From: Lunularia cruciata
Lineage: Eukaryota > Streptophyta > Marchantiopsida > Lunulariales > Lunulariaceae
Direction of reading: 5' to 3'
NCBI GenBank assembly: GCA_948567375.1
Contig: OX419757.1
Location: forward strand, 11,408,001-11,472,000
DNA length: 64,000 nucleotides
How positions within the stretch are numbered: the stretch's first letter is position 1; every line of letters begins with the position of its first letter. The notes under the pieces are model-generated. The model saw only the letters and a program-made list of their open reading frames with translations. It ran no database searches and had not been told where the DNA came from. This document shows positions 20,671 to 33,780 of the stretch, in pieces. The position numbers and the translations under genes were made by a program.

Positions 20671-20699
20671 TGTAGAAACTAGTCCATCTTTCATCCATT

Positions 20700-23600
20700 A
20701 TGGCGCTTGACAAGCGGTCCCGATCATGCCATAAACACATGTTGCTTGGCATGGAATGGTTGGAAGTAATTCTTTTGGCAATGCATTCATGTGGGAAGCA
20801 TGAAATTGCAGTTGGCATAAAGTTTGGTGGCGCTTCAATTCATGGTAGACGTTTGTATTGCAAGGACCGTTTTTTCACTGATCTTCATAATGACACAAGC
20901 TTGTGTCAACAGATCTTCAAAGAGTTACATTTTGTAATAAAGGAGCTTCATAATGAAACTCATTGTAAGATAGGTTGTCAAGAAAATCCTATAATAATAG
21001 AAACATGTGGCTACCATCCTTTAGAAGAGGGTCATAGTCATCATATGAGAGATACATTCACTTTGTGAGATGTTTGTCTAATGACTAACAACATTTTTCT
21101 ACTACATTCTGTCATGCTATGTGCCAAAATTTCTAAATAAAATAAAGAAACACAAGTTAGCTCCAAGGAAGTCAAGTTGGTTCACTACATAGAGATGTCA
21201 ACCCAATAAGTTACAATATTCAACACTTTAGCCCAATATTTTTGTGGTAAAGCTGGTTGGCTTGATCATACTTGTTCCAATAGTGTTTTCTTGAGCCACT
21301 CAACAAAAAAATAATGTTGTAAAGTGTAAAACCATGGTGAGATTCTGACTTATCCCCAATTGTTCTTATCACATGTTAAAATCATAAAAATGTGTATCCC
21401 ACATTATTATCCAATCTGAAAACAAAAATAATACCAAGCTTGTCTCTCACCCAAAAGACACCTCTTGGGACAACTTGCATATGTACCATGTACAAGAAGG
21501 AATATAAGTTGATATTGCACCATCAAGGATAACGACTCAAAGCAAATTTCCTATTGATTTACTTTTCAAATCTCTCATTCATTCCTAAATCACCAATTCA
21601 TGTTCTTATGCCTCAAAAATAACCTAAAGCAGAAGACTTCATCAATGTCAACCTAGAAGGTCATTCCTTCATACTCATAAAAAGTTCTTCTAGAGTTAAA
21701 CATTAATAATTTCATTCTTAAGTAGAAAATCTTACTATTTACTTAGCAAATATAATTATTACTCACAAAGCTTTATATTCTTCATCCTATGCTCAAAGCT
21801 TACTAAGGAATGGATGAATTTTTTCTTATGTATATTAACCTAAAATACCTACTTTACCTAAATAAGAGATAGTAGAGGATAGCCCCACATATCACTCTGC
21901 ATGTACTTCAAAATTGCCTTGGAATTATGAGTCCCAAAATTGAAGAAAATATATGTTATTTTTTTATTTTATATACATAGTATTTAAAATAATTAAATTT
22001 TCTTGACTGAAAAATGTATAATAATCCTCTGTAAAAAACCACTAAAATTTTTCACTCATATGACCTAATTGCAAGTGCAATCCTACACTTAAACCACATA
22101 TTTTTTATATGTGTTTCATGCACCTAATAATCTTATTTTCTTGACAAAAAATTCACCTAGTTCATCTCACTTATATGGATCAAATGCAATTGACCTTGGT
22201 ATCTTTACAAGAAATATTAAATGATAACATACATAAATTCATATCCTCATTCCTCTTCAAAAGTACCTTACCTTTGGCCTTGACTCAAAATACTCATCAT
22301 TTATACTCCAATAATGACCTTTTATGTCCAAAATTCCAAGATATATCAAGTTCTTCAACATATCAAGAATATAATTAATTTAAGTCAATATGCAGATATT
22401 CTATCAAATGTCTTAATCTTCATATATCCAATACCCATAATCTCACAAGATGATCATTCTTTATGAAATCATTTGAGTAGAGTAGGAATTAAAAACTATC
22501 AATTGTAAAAACTATGATGATAATAAGCATAATCATGAATATATTCATTATTCATTCTCTTGGATGAAGTATATAATACAAACTCATAGCTCCACATACC
22601 ATAATCATCATTTCACAAATCTTCTTAATTGTTAATTTTTTGACATATTTTTATGTAGATTGACATAGATGACTCATTTTCCTTACCATAATAGTCCTTC
22701 TCTACATGCCTTATTGCCACAATCTTAACAAACTATCATCTCCTTGTCTTGAGATTTCCTCCTAGTTCTTAATTTTCCACTTTTGTTCACTTTTTTTCTT
22801 ACCTTTCACTTGTAATTGGAGCCTATCACAACTCACATTCAATGTTGCTAAAGAAGACAATGTCAATTAACATTCAATGTTGCTAAAGACAATACCAATG
22901 GCTTAGAAGACAACACCAACTTCTATTGAAGATTTTTTGTTAAGAAATCTCTCACTAAATCCTTGTAAGGTAATGATCTTCTTATCATAATCTAGAAACA
23001 CTTGTGATAAGGACTAAGACATCATATGTAATACCTTCCCATGATTACTTAATAGATCTAATAACTTCTTTTGATTACTTAAGTCCTTTCAAAAATTTGT
23101 AAATCCACCACATTGAAATTGAATACATCAATATGATCTTGAATCTTTGTCCCTTGGTTCTTTATCTTGAAACTCATCAATCTAAAGGATATATAAAGTT
23201 GATTTTGTAGCTCTTTCTAATAATAATTCTGTTTAAGTACCTCAAAAATGTTATAAAATCCACATAATTTTCTAATTATGTGATTATAATTAGTTAAAGA
23301 TAAAAGATAAAAGATACAAATATTTATAGGCTAATTTTGTCCAAACTCATGGTCTAAAGACTCCTTTACTTAATATTCCCATAAGAAGTAATGACCATGT
23401 CCATCAAACTTCATTATCTCACACCCAAATCTGTCTAACCTATGATCATAGTGGTTATTGTGAATTTCATACTCTCTTGGTGCATCCTAAATTTCTTCCA
23501 TTGAAATCATATAAGAAAATTGAAAATATAACCTAAAATATTGATTTGAAAATCAAAATTAAGCTTAAAAATACATAGCCTACAAGATAATCTCTTTAGA

Positions 23601-23755
23601 AAAAAAATAGAAGGGATCAAAACTCCAAAAAAATTACTTATGAAAAGACTCCATCATTTTGAATGCTATTTAGTATCTGAAAAGTCTACATGACTTGCCA
23701 ACCTTCAATTCTTAAATGAATTTTCATCCATACGTGTTAAATTACAATGAGAACA
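20700..23755. other. AT-rich DNA with no recognised gene
   Basis: A plus-strand open stretch of 122 codons (20700-21068) rich in His, Cys and Gly resembles no family I know and has no visible promoter; it may be chance or old coding. The remainder is AT-rich and stop-dense in all frames, with no LTR, tRNA or repeat recognised. Confidence 0.3.
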
Positions 23756-24156
23756 TGTAAAAGACCACAACCAAGGAGTGAAATACAGGAATGGAATAAT
23801 CACATTGGGACTCTTGAGTATGGGAAAAATTTGAATGCCTAGCATGAGCTTTAGCTTTGGTATTTATAAGGAGCATACAAGGCTCTTGAGAAGATTCTCA
23901 AGAAACTTCCTTGAACCGCTTTCTTGGAGTGCAAGCCAAGTTAACCATGAAGCTTCTCAAGAAGCTTTCTTCTAGGAGCCGCCTACTTGGCATGCAAGCT
24001 AAGATAGTTAGAAGCTTCTAGAAGCTTCCTTCTAGAAGCTACCTACTTGGGATGCAAGCTAAACTTCTTAGATACTTTTGGAATATTCTAGGCTAATTTG
24101 GCCTATTCTTTACTTTGTTAGTCGTAACTAACTTCATCACTAAACATATTGTTACA
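23756..24156 (-). repeat. Solo LTR of the E1/E2/E3 family (401 bp)
   Basis: It starts TGTAAAAGACC and ends ATTGTTACA like the E3 LTRs, with shared TATTTATA and GAAGCTTC blocks. No internal sequence is attached on either side. The flanks GAACA (23751-23755) and AAACA (24157-24161) are a target duplication with one change. A four-unit GAAGCTTCTAGAAGCTTC survives near 24011-24028, but other arrays have decayed. Confidence 0.88.
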
Positions 24157-24746
24157 AAACATATGTTTAAAAGTTTAACTAGAATCTATTGGAGGGAAAA
24201 TTGAAATTTTCCTTCTCTCCTTTTAGCTTTTTTTCCATATTAAGAAAATATTTAAAGATTTTGTGTTGATAAACAAGATGGATAAAAGAGTGACTTTACT
24301 CCAAGAAGAAAAAAATATCCAAAAGATTGACAAAACCTTGCAATTATTACCTATTTGATATGCTGATTGAAACCTCTTGCTTTAATAAATCCTTATGACA
24401 CCAACATTTTTGGATTTGAACCTAATACTAGTTGAACAATCTATAATTTTTATTTTCTTTGCTCAAACTTTTCTCTTGCTTTGCCATGAAAGTAAATCTT
24501 AAACTCAACTTGATTAGCTTGCTTTAATTTATTTATTGATCTATAGTTGTTTGAAAATTCTAAAGAACCAATATGGCATGTTAAGATTATCACTCATGTT
24601 GACTTCATAGCCTATCTCAAATCTAGTGACTATCTGAATCTTATGGTATTGCACTCACACTCTCAAAACTAAACAAATCCTATACTTAATGATTTTCTTT
24701 CCATGATGTAAAATTTGAGCATAATTGAACATCAACTCACCTACTT

Positions 24747-24748
<2 letters not shown>

Positions 24749-24803
<55 letters not shown>

Positions 24804-24818
24804 AAATATATATATATC
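24749..24818. repeat. AT dinucleotide microsatellite
   Basis: About 26 uninterrupted AT units followed by GATAA and a further short ATAT run. Confidence 0.95.
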
Positions 24819-24974
24819 ATGGACAAAATCTGTCTTGGACAAAATCAATAGCTAAATCCTCAAATTTGATAAAAACATCATCATCAAAGCTCAAACTTCA
24901 ATCATCCTACATTTTGAACTCCAATTGATATTCATTAAGTACTATTTGCATTTTACTTGAACTCTTTCATGGAC

Positions 24975-25659
24975 TGTGAGCCGGCATGTCCCTCACTTAG
25001 GATGAACCTCTAATTGCTATTATGGTAACGGACCATGGACTAAGAAGGAAAAGAACCCCAACTCCATCATACTCCTCCAAGGCTAACATTCCAAGACTCA
25101 AGGCATTGTTCACTAGAGAACTCAATGAGAGAGGGATAGTTGCAAAATGAAAGGATGATGAGTACCTCATCACCTCTATTTTTTATACTTGTGAAATAAT
25201 TACACACCAAAGTTAATAATTACTAGAGTAACTCAAGTTACTAGGCTAAAAGTCAAATAAAGTCAAAAAGCTAAAGGAATATCTATACTCATGGGAATAT
25301 TCTCCTAAGCATGTGCTCTTATCTTGACCTAACCATTACATTAATGTTTCCTTCACAAGGGCTTTCCTTGGACTATAGAAGAATTAAAAAAACAACTTGT
25401 GGGTCTAAGAGTTCTCAATTCTTTCCTCAAAGCCAAACACCTATGAATAATACCAAGTCAACACATTAGAATCCAAAATAGTGGTGTGCATCTTTCCTAT
25501 TTCCTCTAAAGTAAGGTCCACTCTATCTTAACTATGACTATCTTTAGCTAATCATGACAAATGTAGAACCATACTTTAGCTCTAAATAATATCTCTCAAG
25601 TACTTATAATACCAAACTAAATATCACAATAGCACATACATGCACAAATGGGTGTTACA
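24975..25659 (-). repeat. Diverged solo LTR of the element B family (about 685 bp)
   Basis: It begins TGTGAGCCGGC and ends GGGTGTTACA and aligns along its length with the 692-bp LTRs of element B, with many substitutions. No internal region is attached. The flanks (GGAC and TGACC) give no clear target duplication, consistent with age. Confidence 0.85.
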
Positions 25660-28600
25660 TGACCCAATAACTCCAAATTCCATGTGATAAAACATTGGGA
25701 AAACTTTAAGGAGTAAAAAAATTGCTTGCATAAAACACTCTAAATACACTCACCATCCAAGTTTTCTCTAATACCAATTTTTAGCTTAAATCTAACAAAG
25801 TTGCACACATTTTTGCAAAACTTTTAATTTTTTCTTACTCATTGTAAAGATGAGAGGTGTTATTTTCTTATTTGAAGGGAGAGACCATTGTGTATGGGCA
25901 ATCTTTAGACCTATCTCTATATATGTAAGGGTACAAAGAATTAGTCTAGGAAGATCTGCATTATGGTAAGAAGGAAGTGCAAAACATAATCCAAGCTAGA
26001 GAGAAGAGTTTTAAGATACTTTGCACAAAGATTTTGAGAACCGATGATAGTACTACAAATTTGAATGGTGGTGCCACCTAAGCAAAGAACCCCACCAAGG
26101 ACCATTGGTGCCTCTCAAAGTTTTTTTACATGAGGTTAGTAATAACTTACCCATTTGAGACCTTTGAGCAAAGAACACCTACTATGAAATTAGGTATTGG
26201 GTAAGTAGTTTTAACTTTTATGAGAAATTTCTTACAATCAATTTCATCTTCTATTAGAAAATTCTCTAAGAGCAACCAAAGAGTGAGTATTGAATTAGAG
26301 TCTTCAATAGTTAGGTATTTATTTGGGTTAGTAATCCCTCAATAGCAAAATGGTGAAAGGATAACAAACAATGAGGAAGACGATAGCAATGATCTTTGTG
26401 GTGCTCCATCTTTTATTGAAAGTGCAAGTTTGTTCCATTTTATTTTTTGTAAAATATAAAGAAGCATATTTTCATGATTAGGTGAGAAACCCCTTAGGTG
26501 GGTATTATTCACCTTCATCCTTATGTATGCAAAGGTACAAAGGAGATGGCTCCAAATATCCCAGGTCTTGAAGACCTTTGCCCCAAAGACCTAGATAAAG
26601 AACTGCCACCAAGGATAATTGGGACCCAACCAAGAGTTCTCACATGAGAATAATGACTACCCAGCCACCAAAGAATTCTCTCCATGAAGGATCCTATTCT
26701 AAAGAGTTTTCTTCCCAAACAGAATTTTTCTATTTTCACTTTGGGGCTAATATCTTTGTGTTTATGTATCAAAATAGAGCAGTCTTATCTTGTTAGAATT
26801 GTCTTTTCAAGGGATTTCCATTGATGCCAAATTTTTAGTACTTGGAGGTCTATAGCAAACATTATAAGCATTTGAAGGTTCAGAATTCCCAAGGTTGTTG
26901 TGGAGATCCTCAAGTAGGAAGACCTTCATAAATCTATATATTTATAAGAGCATCTAGGTTGACATCCATGGTGGATTCTAATTGGTTGATCACTATATGT
27001 AGCAGATGATTTAGTTGCATTGCTTGTGTTTGCATGGTAAACAATGTATGACAATAAAATCAAAGCGTTGGTAATAGCAAAATAAGCAACCAAAATCAAC
27101 CTATAAGTTGAGATGTCAACCTGGAAAATAGGAGCATTAACCTAGATGTTCCAATATTTCTAGAGAATTGCCTTTGAAGTTGTACAAGACTTTGTTATTA
27201 AGTAAGCATTTGTAATTGTAAATATTTCAAGATAAATGACTTTAGTGTTATATTAGAATTTGCTGTTAAATAATTATTCTTAGTTGTTAATACTTTAAGA
27301 GAAGTGCCTTTGTAGTTGCAAGTATGAAGAAAGTATATTTCAAAATCAATTTGGGAAATACTTGACACATGTTGATTGGTATGTGTAAGAAGCCTAGCCA
27401 ACATAGATGTGATTAAGATAAGATAGGATTTGAATCCTGAAGTGAATGATGTAGGATCAGATAGGAGATTACCAAGGAGCCTACTTAAGTGTTAAGTCCC
27501 TTTGATGTAAATTAGTAAATTTTATATAAGGCTTTGGCCCAATAATTTTAGACTTTCTCATGCAATTTTTGTATACAACCAAAGTATACCAATTTGTTTT
27601 ATTCTAAATGTTTTGTTGAGTAGTGATGAGGAATTTCACAATAGGATCACAAGTTCTATAGTACAAAGTAAATTTGCACTTTATCAAAATATCTGATTCT
27701 TGAGGGACCCAAAGGAGTAAAAAATGTGCTAAGGAATCAACTAGGATTTGGAGCATTGAGAGTACCACAAACTTAAAAACAAAGTGCATTCAACCAACTA
27801 AAAGATGTCTTTAGGGTTGTGACTTTAGAGAAGGGTAATACATGCCTTTGGAGTTGATATCTTTGGGTTAAAGTGATCTTTAGGGCATAGTGAACCATCA
27901 CCTTCAAGAGTAACTTTGATTATATACATAGTGAAAGTGATTGTTAATTTTGTCTTTTCTATAGTGCACCATAGGGAGTTACACTACCCTCTTATTATCT
28001 CCTATCCAAGAGGTTAAATAGGAAATAATAAATGAACTATGACATTGTGATGCTTCCTTCATTTCTAGTCATTTTTTACCCATATTCCTTTAGGGAACAA
28101 CTTCTTTTTATTGACTTTAGTAGTTTTTGGTTGGCATTGAATCACCAAAATCCTCCACTATCTAGTAGTGGATAAGTAGAAATGAATATGAGTAAGTTTC
28201 TCCAAAGCAAGCCTTCTTACTTTGAAATTTGGACCTTAGCTCACTATTCATGGTTCATGAAATGAGGAGTAGAAACCAAGAGAGTGGTGCAATTTGAGGT
28301 AACCTAAAGGGATGGAGCACGGAGCATTAGAGGATGGTTCTTGGGTTGAATGCAAGTAGTGCATGAGCCATTACTCTTGATACTAAGCTTGGAAACATGG
28401 GAGAAGAAGTGAATTCAAGAATTGTTGAGTCCTTCATAGAGAAGCAAAATACCAGCTACCAATGGAGGATCATTAATCACAATGACCCAATCCAAAGAGC
28501 AATTGAGGCTTTGAAAATAAAGTTTTCACACTTGAAGAGTACCACCTACTTCATCAAGCTATCTTATTTGAGCATATGTATCAAAGAGTGGTAGTAAATT

Positions 28601-29470
28601 GGGCAAATATATTTTTAATTGCACATCTAATCTATTTTCTAAGAGTTGGAGGACAACTGAAGTGCCACTTGCCTTGCTCTATTTGTGATAGATTTATACA
28701 TGGGCCTCAATTTGCTAAGCAAGGAGTAAAATAAGTTCCAAATTCACTTCTACTCAGAGTAGTACTTTGCATCCTAACCAAAAGGAAAGGGAGTAACACA
28801 AGTAATTTGGAAAGCGGACTAGGAATTTGCTATAATTGGCAATTTTGTAGAGGTGAAGATGGTGAAGGTTGTCCTAGAAAACAAGTGAGCTACCCCTTCA
28901 AGATTTCAAGGTCTTGCCAAGAAGGTACAAAAGAATCCAAAAGTGGTGGATATCTTTTTAGACAAAGAGGAAACCAAAAAAGAAGAAATAGAGAAAAAAG
29001 AGCTCTTCCTCCAAGACACCAAAACTACATTGGAGAGAAGAGAAGAGTATTTAGATGCAACATCTACATCACATGAGGAGGAGCAAGTAGAAGAGAGTTA
29101 TCAAGCCAAAGATCAAGAAGTTCTTTGGAGCAAAGAACTAACAACCTCAACACACCCAATTCACCCTTGCAGTTGAGAGTGTAGGCATGACAGTAGGAAG
29201 GGCCAAGGGGGATGAAATGGATATTTAAGGAGAGGATATGCATGAAGGAGTTCAAAAAAACGAAGAAGCAATAGTGACCAAGGAGTGAGATATACAAGGG
29301 TTTGATGGAGCATCATTTGCTATCAGTTATGACGGCCTATTATCAAGATACTTGCAATTGATTCCTCCTCAATATAAGGATGCATGGCCTAATGTAATAT
29401 CATTAGCTATAAAAATTAGCTCTAGGTGAAAATTGATTTGGTAATAATTTTTAGAGATGTTATACATGTC
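25660..29470. other. AT-rich DNA, no recognised gene
   Basis: Nothing identifiable at the family level. A TATA-like TTTTATATAAGG lies near 27518-27530 (plus), followed by a T-rich tract, perhaps an old LTR. Plus-strand stretches at 28397-28594 and 28850-29173 look weakly coding, the latter rich in Lys/Glu (KKEEIEKKELFLQDTKTTLE), but stops interrupt both and no domain is recognised. Confidence 0.3.
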
Positions 29471-30126
29471 GTGCATATATACATTGTTACACAACATACA
29501 TCATTGTCAACATCATACACAATAGAAGCACAACTCACACATAAGTCAGACATAAACTCTAAAGTGCCACAATAATCAGATCATTTACAACTCAAATCAG
29601 TTGAACTCAAATTAATACTTGATCTGATCCTCAACAACTTGCCAACAACTGGGCACTGACTACAGTCAAGCCACACCCACTCTAGCTAAGAAACTCTAGG
29701 TGACGCTCACCGGCTTTCTGTCCACTCTAACTAGGAACTTGAAGGCTCTACATCAAAGAAGCGAGCTCTTTGGAGCTGCACTTCCAGAGTATACTCTTGA
29801 TTTTGACCTAGGTCTCATTCCAACGGTCCTGTTGACGGCACACCCGATGGCACGGATAGTGTAAGTGACGGTGTGCCTCACCATGAAGTTAGTACCCCAA
29901 ACACAAAATCTGACCGTCAGAAATAGTCTATGAATAACTGCCAAAATGCCTCTAACTACTACCACTAAAACTCCAATGTCCAAGCAATCTAGATGTGACA
30001 CTACAAATAGCATGATAGCTATTGTGCATATATACATCACTACACAACAAACATCGCTGTCAACATCATACACAATAGAAGTACAACTCACACATAAGTC
30101 ATACATAAACTCTAAAGTGCCACAAT
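29471..30126. repeat. 103-bp direct repeat flanking the left LTR of element C
   Basis: Copies at 29471-29573 and 30024-30126, starting GTGCATATATACAT and ending AAAGTGCCACAAT, are about 90% identical. They bracket the left LTR of element C (29573-30017). This is far longer than an integration duplication. Confidence 0.8.
29573..30017 (-). repeat. 3' LTR of element C (approximate ends)
   Basis: It aligns with 46239-46687 from TAATCAGATCATTTACAACT through CTAGATGTGACACTACAAAT, including a shared block around GAGCTCTTTGGAGCTGCAC and CCTAGGTCTCAT. Confidence 0.75.
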
Positions 30127-30956
30127 CGCCCCTCTAGCTGGCAGTTAGGTCCCTCTAACTCCAAATAGCCATCTACTCCAAGTATATGGTATACCCTATG
30201 ATGGGCAAAGATTAGGAGGCAGGGTGCTTTGGAGCCCCATTGTTAGTCGCCTATCTGCAATCTATACCATATAAAGAATGAACTAGCTATAGGTCAAGTA
30301 CATCTAGGACATAACCACTGTCTCTGAGGAACCACCATGAGAGGAGGAGTCATACATGCCATATGTCATCCTCTCAAATAACTATCACACACTCACATAG
30401 TAGCAGCTCCACCAGAAGAGCCACATAACATACACCTCAAGCCTGCATGTACAAGTGCCAAGCTTGGGTCCATAGTACCATTGATGTTTGGGAGGTGGCA
30501 TGGTGCACAATTGTGCACATGATCCTTCCAAACAACACCATCATGTCCTTCTAAGACAAGGACTCTAGATTGCAAAACCTTATGCACTCTCAAGATAGTG
30601 CGGCCTATCAAAACATCAAGTGTTGTTGGTGTTGTCTATTGTAGATATACATAGTCTCCTAGATGAAATCAATGGATTGAGGGTCTATAACCTCTTCCTC
30701 AAATGGTAGCATAGCTTAAAGTATTTCTATGTTGAGCAATTGCCAAGTTCTCAAAGACCATCGGCATCACTCTCCGAAAGATCTTTGCCCGTTAAGAACA
30801 TGCGCTCATCCATACATCTGGGTCATCCAAGTCCAAAACTATAGTAGCATCTCAACAAATAGCTGCAAGTAAGTCTGGATCTCGTCCATAGAGTAGGAAG
30901 TAAGGAGAAAAGGATGCTAAGGAGGCTTGCCGGCTGAATCAATAGCCCATGGCCAA
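30127..30956 (-). pseudogene. Element C 3' internal region, degenerate
   Basis: Collinear position after integrase and before the 3' LTR. No chromodomain or other domain could be recognised among the short broken frames. Confidence 0.4.
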
Positions 30957-31304
30957 CTAAGGTAATTGGAGATCCCAATCTCCCAAGTGGCCTCTCTGCA
31001 AACCATACTTTTGCAATCCTCTCTTCATTGTCTGAACCACTCTCTCTGCTAAGCCATCTGCCTCAAGGTGATCTTGGGATGTAGTACAATGATCAATCAA
31101 AGCCTTGTCACACAAGACTTGAAACTCCCCCAAGAACTTTGTACCCTGATCAATCAAAACCTCAATCGGTGCACCAAAATGACTAAGAACTTGATCCAAG
31201 AACGTGTAAGTTATCCCTTCACTAGACTTGTCAGGAAGTGCCACCAAATCAATCCCCTTGGAGAAGTGCTCCACCATCACCAAGACATATTGATGATATC
31301 TCAC
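30957..31304 (-). pseudogene. Element C integrase core
   Basis: The reading MRYHQYVLVMVEHFSKGIDLV followed by FGAPIEVLIDQGTKFLGEF and DHLEADGLAERVVQTMKRGL matches the retroviral integrase core: the second Asp in IDQGTKF and a Glu in GLAERVVQT, with 35-residue-type spacing. The frame ends in LQLP then a stop. Confidence 0.75.
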
Positions 31305-31330
31305 AATCAGCGGTCAAGGTCTAGCAAAGT

Positions 31331-32057
31331 CTAAACTCCAACGGTAACCAAACCAAACTCCAACGATAACCAAATTCCAACGGTAACCCAATCCCATGAT
31401 AGGTAATGGATGTAACTATGGCATAGGAGCATTGAATGATGCTCTAACTTGGCCACAAACCACATATCTGGCAACAAACTGTTGTACCTTAGTCTGCATA
31501 CCACACCACCAATAATGACTCTAGAGTAAGCTAAATGTACGCTTGAATCCAAAATTTCCTAGCTCCTCATGAGCATGATAGACCAATTGTGGTCTCTAAG
31601 ATGGAAGTGGTACTACTTGCACTCTACTATCCTCTTATACATGAAAAAGGTGTCTACCCTCCAATTTGAACCATCTGGCTTGCTGAAGAACACGGTCTCT
31701 CTCCTTGGCCCCAACTATGCCACCCACAACACAAGTGCAAAGATAGTCCATCACTAAGACATCATCATGAATGTCTTGCTGAATTGAACCAATATCTTCA
31801 CTCTCTGGATCTATGACCTCAATAACTCCTCTTGTATGCGTTGAGAGAGATACCACCAAAGCCTCAAAAAATATACAAACAAAGGCAAATGCATGGCAAC
31901 TTGGCACCATCTCCTCATCTGTCTCACCATGCCAAGATGCTTTGGTCTGATCCTACTTGTTGGGACACGGGTTTCTACTCAACCCATCTGCATCATCGTT
32001 CACCACTCTAGGTCTGTGAACAATTGTGTAATCATACTCCTCTGAAACCAGAGCCCA
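31331..32057 (-). pseudogene. Element C RNase H to integrase N-terminal region, broken
   Basis: Short frames include SLLPDMWFVAKLEHH-type remains of the integrase zinc-finger zone and an acidic linker (EVIDPESEDIGSIQQDIHDD). Stops and shifts prevent assignment of all ligands. Confidence 0.5.
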
Positions 32058-33040
32058 TCATCCAAGCTTCCTTGAAAGCTTGTCAGACTCCATCAACCAC
32101 TTCAGCGGCTGATTATCAATGATGAGAGTGAAGGGGTTACCGAATAGGTAACATTGGAAATGTGCTACTACCCAAATTGCTACCAAGCACTCCCCCTCAT
32201 ATGAACTATACTTTGCCTCTACTGAATTGTTGAAGCGACTAGCATAGGCCACCACAAACTCCTCCTCCTCATCATCATGATGGGTGAGCATTGCTCCAAG
32301 CCCCAACATACTCCAATCAGTATGAACCTGAAATGGTCGTCCTCTAATTGGTCTCTTCAAAATAGGAGTAGATGTCAACTTCTCCTTGAGCTCTACAAAA
32401 GCTCTCTCTTGCTCATCTCCCCAACACCACTCTTGTGTAAGCTTGGTCAGCTTCATCAAGGCCTTGGCAATGGCACTAAATCCTCTAACATAGCGGCAAT
32501 AGAAGTTTGCCAACCCAAGAAATGCTTGCACTCTGCTCACATCCGTAGGCCAAGGAATACATGCAATAGCCTCCACCTTAGTCTGCTGAACACCAAGTCC
32601 TCCAGGGTAGATAGTGGGACCCAAATACTCAACCTGCTCGTGGAAGAACCTACACTTCCTAAGATGTAATTTGAGTCCATGAGATCTCAACCTCTCAAAC
32701 ACCTCCAACAACTGTCTCTCATGCTCCTCCACAGTAGTGCTATAGACCAAAATGTCATCAATAAAGCACTAAGAAAAATCCAATCTAGCTAGGATCCTAT
32801 CAATGACCCTCTAAACTCACAAGAGCGTTCTTTAACCCAAATGGTAAGAACTTCCACTGATATAACACATCCTTGCCGTGAGGATCAATAGCCCAAAATG
32901 TTGTCTTGGCCTTATCCTCCTCCTTGATTGACAACTGATGATATCCCACTCAAAGATCCAAAGTACTGAAGACCTTTGCATGCCCAATTGTATCAAAAAT
33001 CTCCTCTAGTGCAGGCATGGCATACCGATCAGCCTTGGTC
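32058..33040 (-). pseudogene. Element C RT C-terminal half and RNase H
   Basis: At about 32755-32766 the minus strand gives the catalytic FIDDILVYS. From 32750 a 230-codon frame continues through HGLKLHLRKCRFF, FLGLANFYCRYVRGFS and RNase H (QVHTDWSMLGLGAML, SSYEGECLVAIW, LIIDNQPLKWL). Right of 32767 the palm continues in other frames to KADRYAMPALEEIF-type sequence and stops at element B (33041). The N-terminal half resumes at 40870. Confidence 0.8.
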
Positions 33041-33732
33041 TGTGAGCCGGCTTGTCTCTCACTCAGGATGAACCTCTGATGGCTATTATGGTAGCGCACC
33101 ATGGACTAAGAAGGCAAGGAACCCCAACTCCATCATACTCCTCCAAGGCTAACACTCCAAGACTCAAGACATTGCTCACTAGAGAACTAAATGAGAGAGA
33201 GATAGTTGCAAATGAAAGGATGATGAGTACCTCCTCACCCCTTGTTTATATACTTGTGAAATAGTTACGTACCAAAGTTACTAATTACCATAGTAACTCA
33301 AGTTACTAGACTAAAAGTCAAGTAAAGTCAAAAAGTAGAAAGGAATATCCATTCACATGGGCATATTCCCCTAAGCATGTGGTCTTATCTTGACCCAACC
33401 ACTAAGTCAAGGATTCCTTCACATGGGCTATCCTTGGACTAAAGAAGAATCCAAAACAAAAAGGCTTGCGGGCCCAAGAGTTCTCAACTCTTTCCCCAAA
33501 GCCAAACACCTAGGAATAATACCAAGTCAACACACTAAAATCCAAAATAGTGGTGCTCATCTTTTCTACTTCCTCTAAAGTAAGGTCCTATCTATCTTAG
33601 CTATGACTAACTTTAGCTAACCATGACTAATATAGAACCATCCTTTATCTCTATATAAATAATATCTCTTAAGTACTTGTAATACCAAGCTAAATATCAC
33701 AATACCACACACATGCACAAATGGGTGTTACA
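33041..33732 (-). repeat. 3' LTR of element B (692 bp)
   Basis: The plus strand starts TGTGAGCCGGC and ends GGGTGTTACA. The minus-strand TATA box AGTATATAAA lies at 33245-33254. It differs from the 5' LTR at about 33056, 33360 and 33409. Confidence 0.93.
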
Positions 33733-33744
33733 TTTACCCCCGGA
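33733..33744 (-). other. Polypurine tract of element B
   Basis: The minus strand reads CCGGGGGTAAA directly before the 3' LTR. Confidence 0.7.
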
Positions 33745-33780
33745 CTAAGTTTTCACTTTGTCCTCAAAGTGAAGGTCTCT

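Noticed and set aside
20700-21068. 122-codon plus-strand stretch as a gene
   Set aside because: No recognised domain or promoter, and it lies just upstream of the minus-strand TATA box of the decayed gene; kept only as a note in the surrounding block.
24749-24818. AT-repeat as a possible origin or matrix-attachment site
   Set aside because: A simple dinucleotide microsatellite explains it; no other support.
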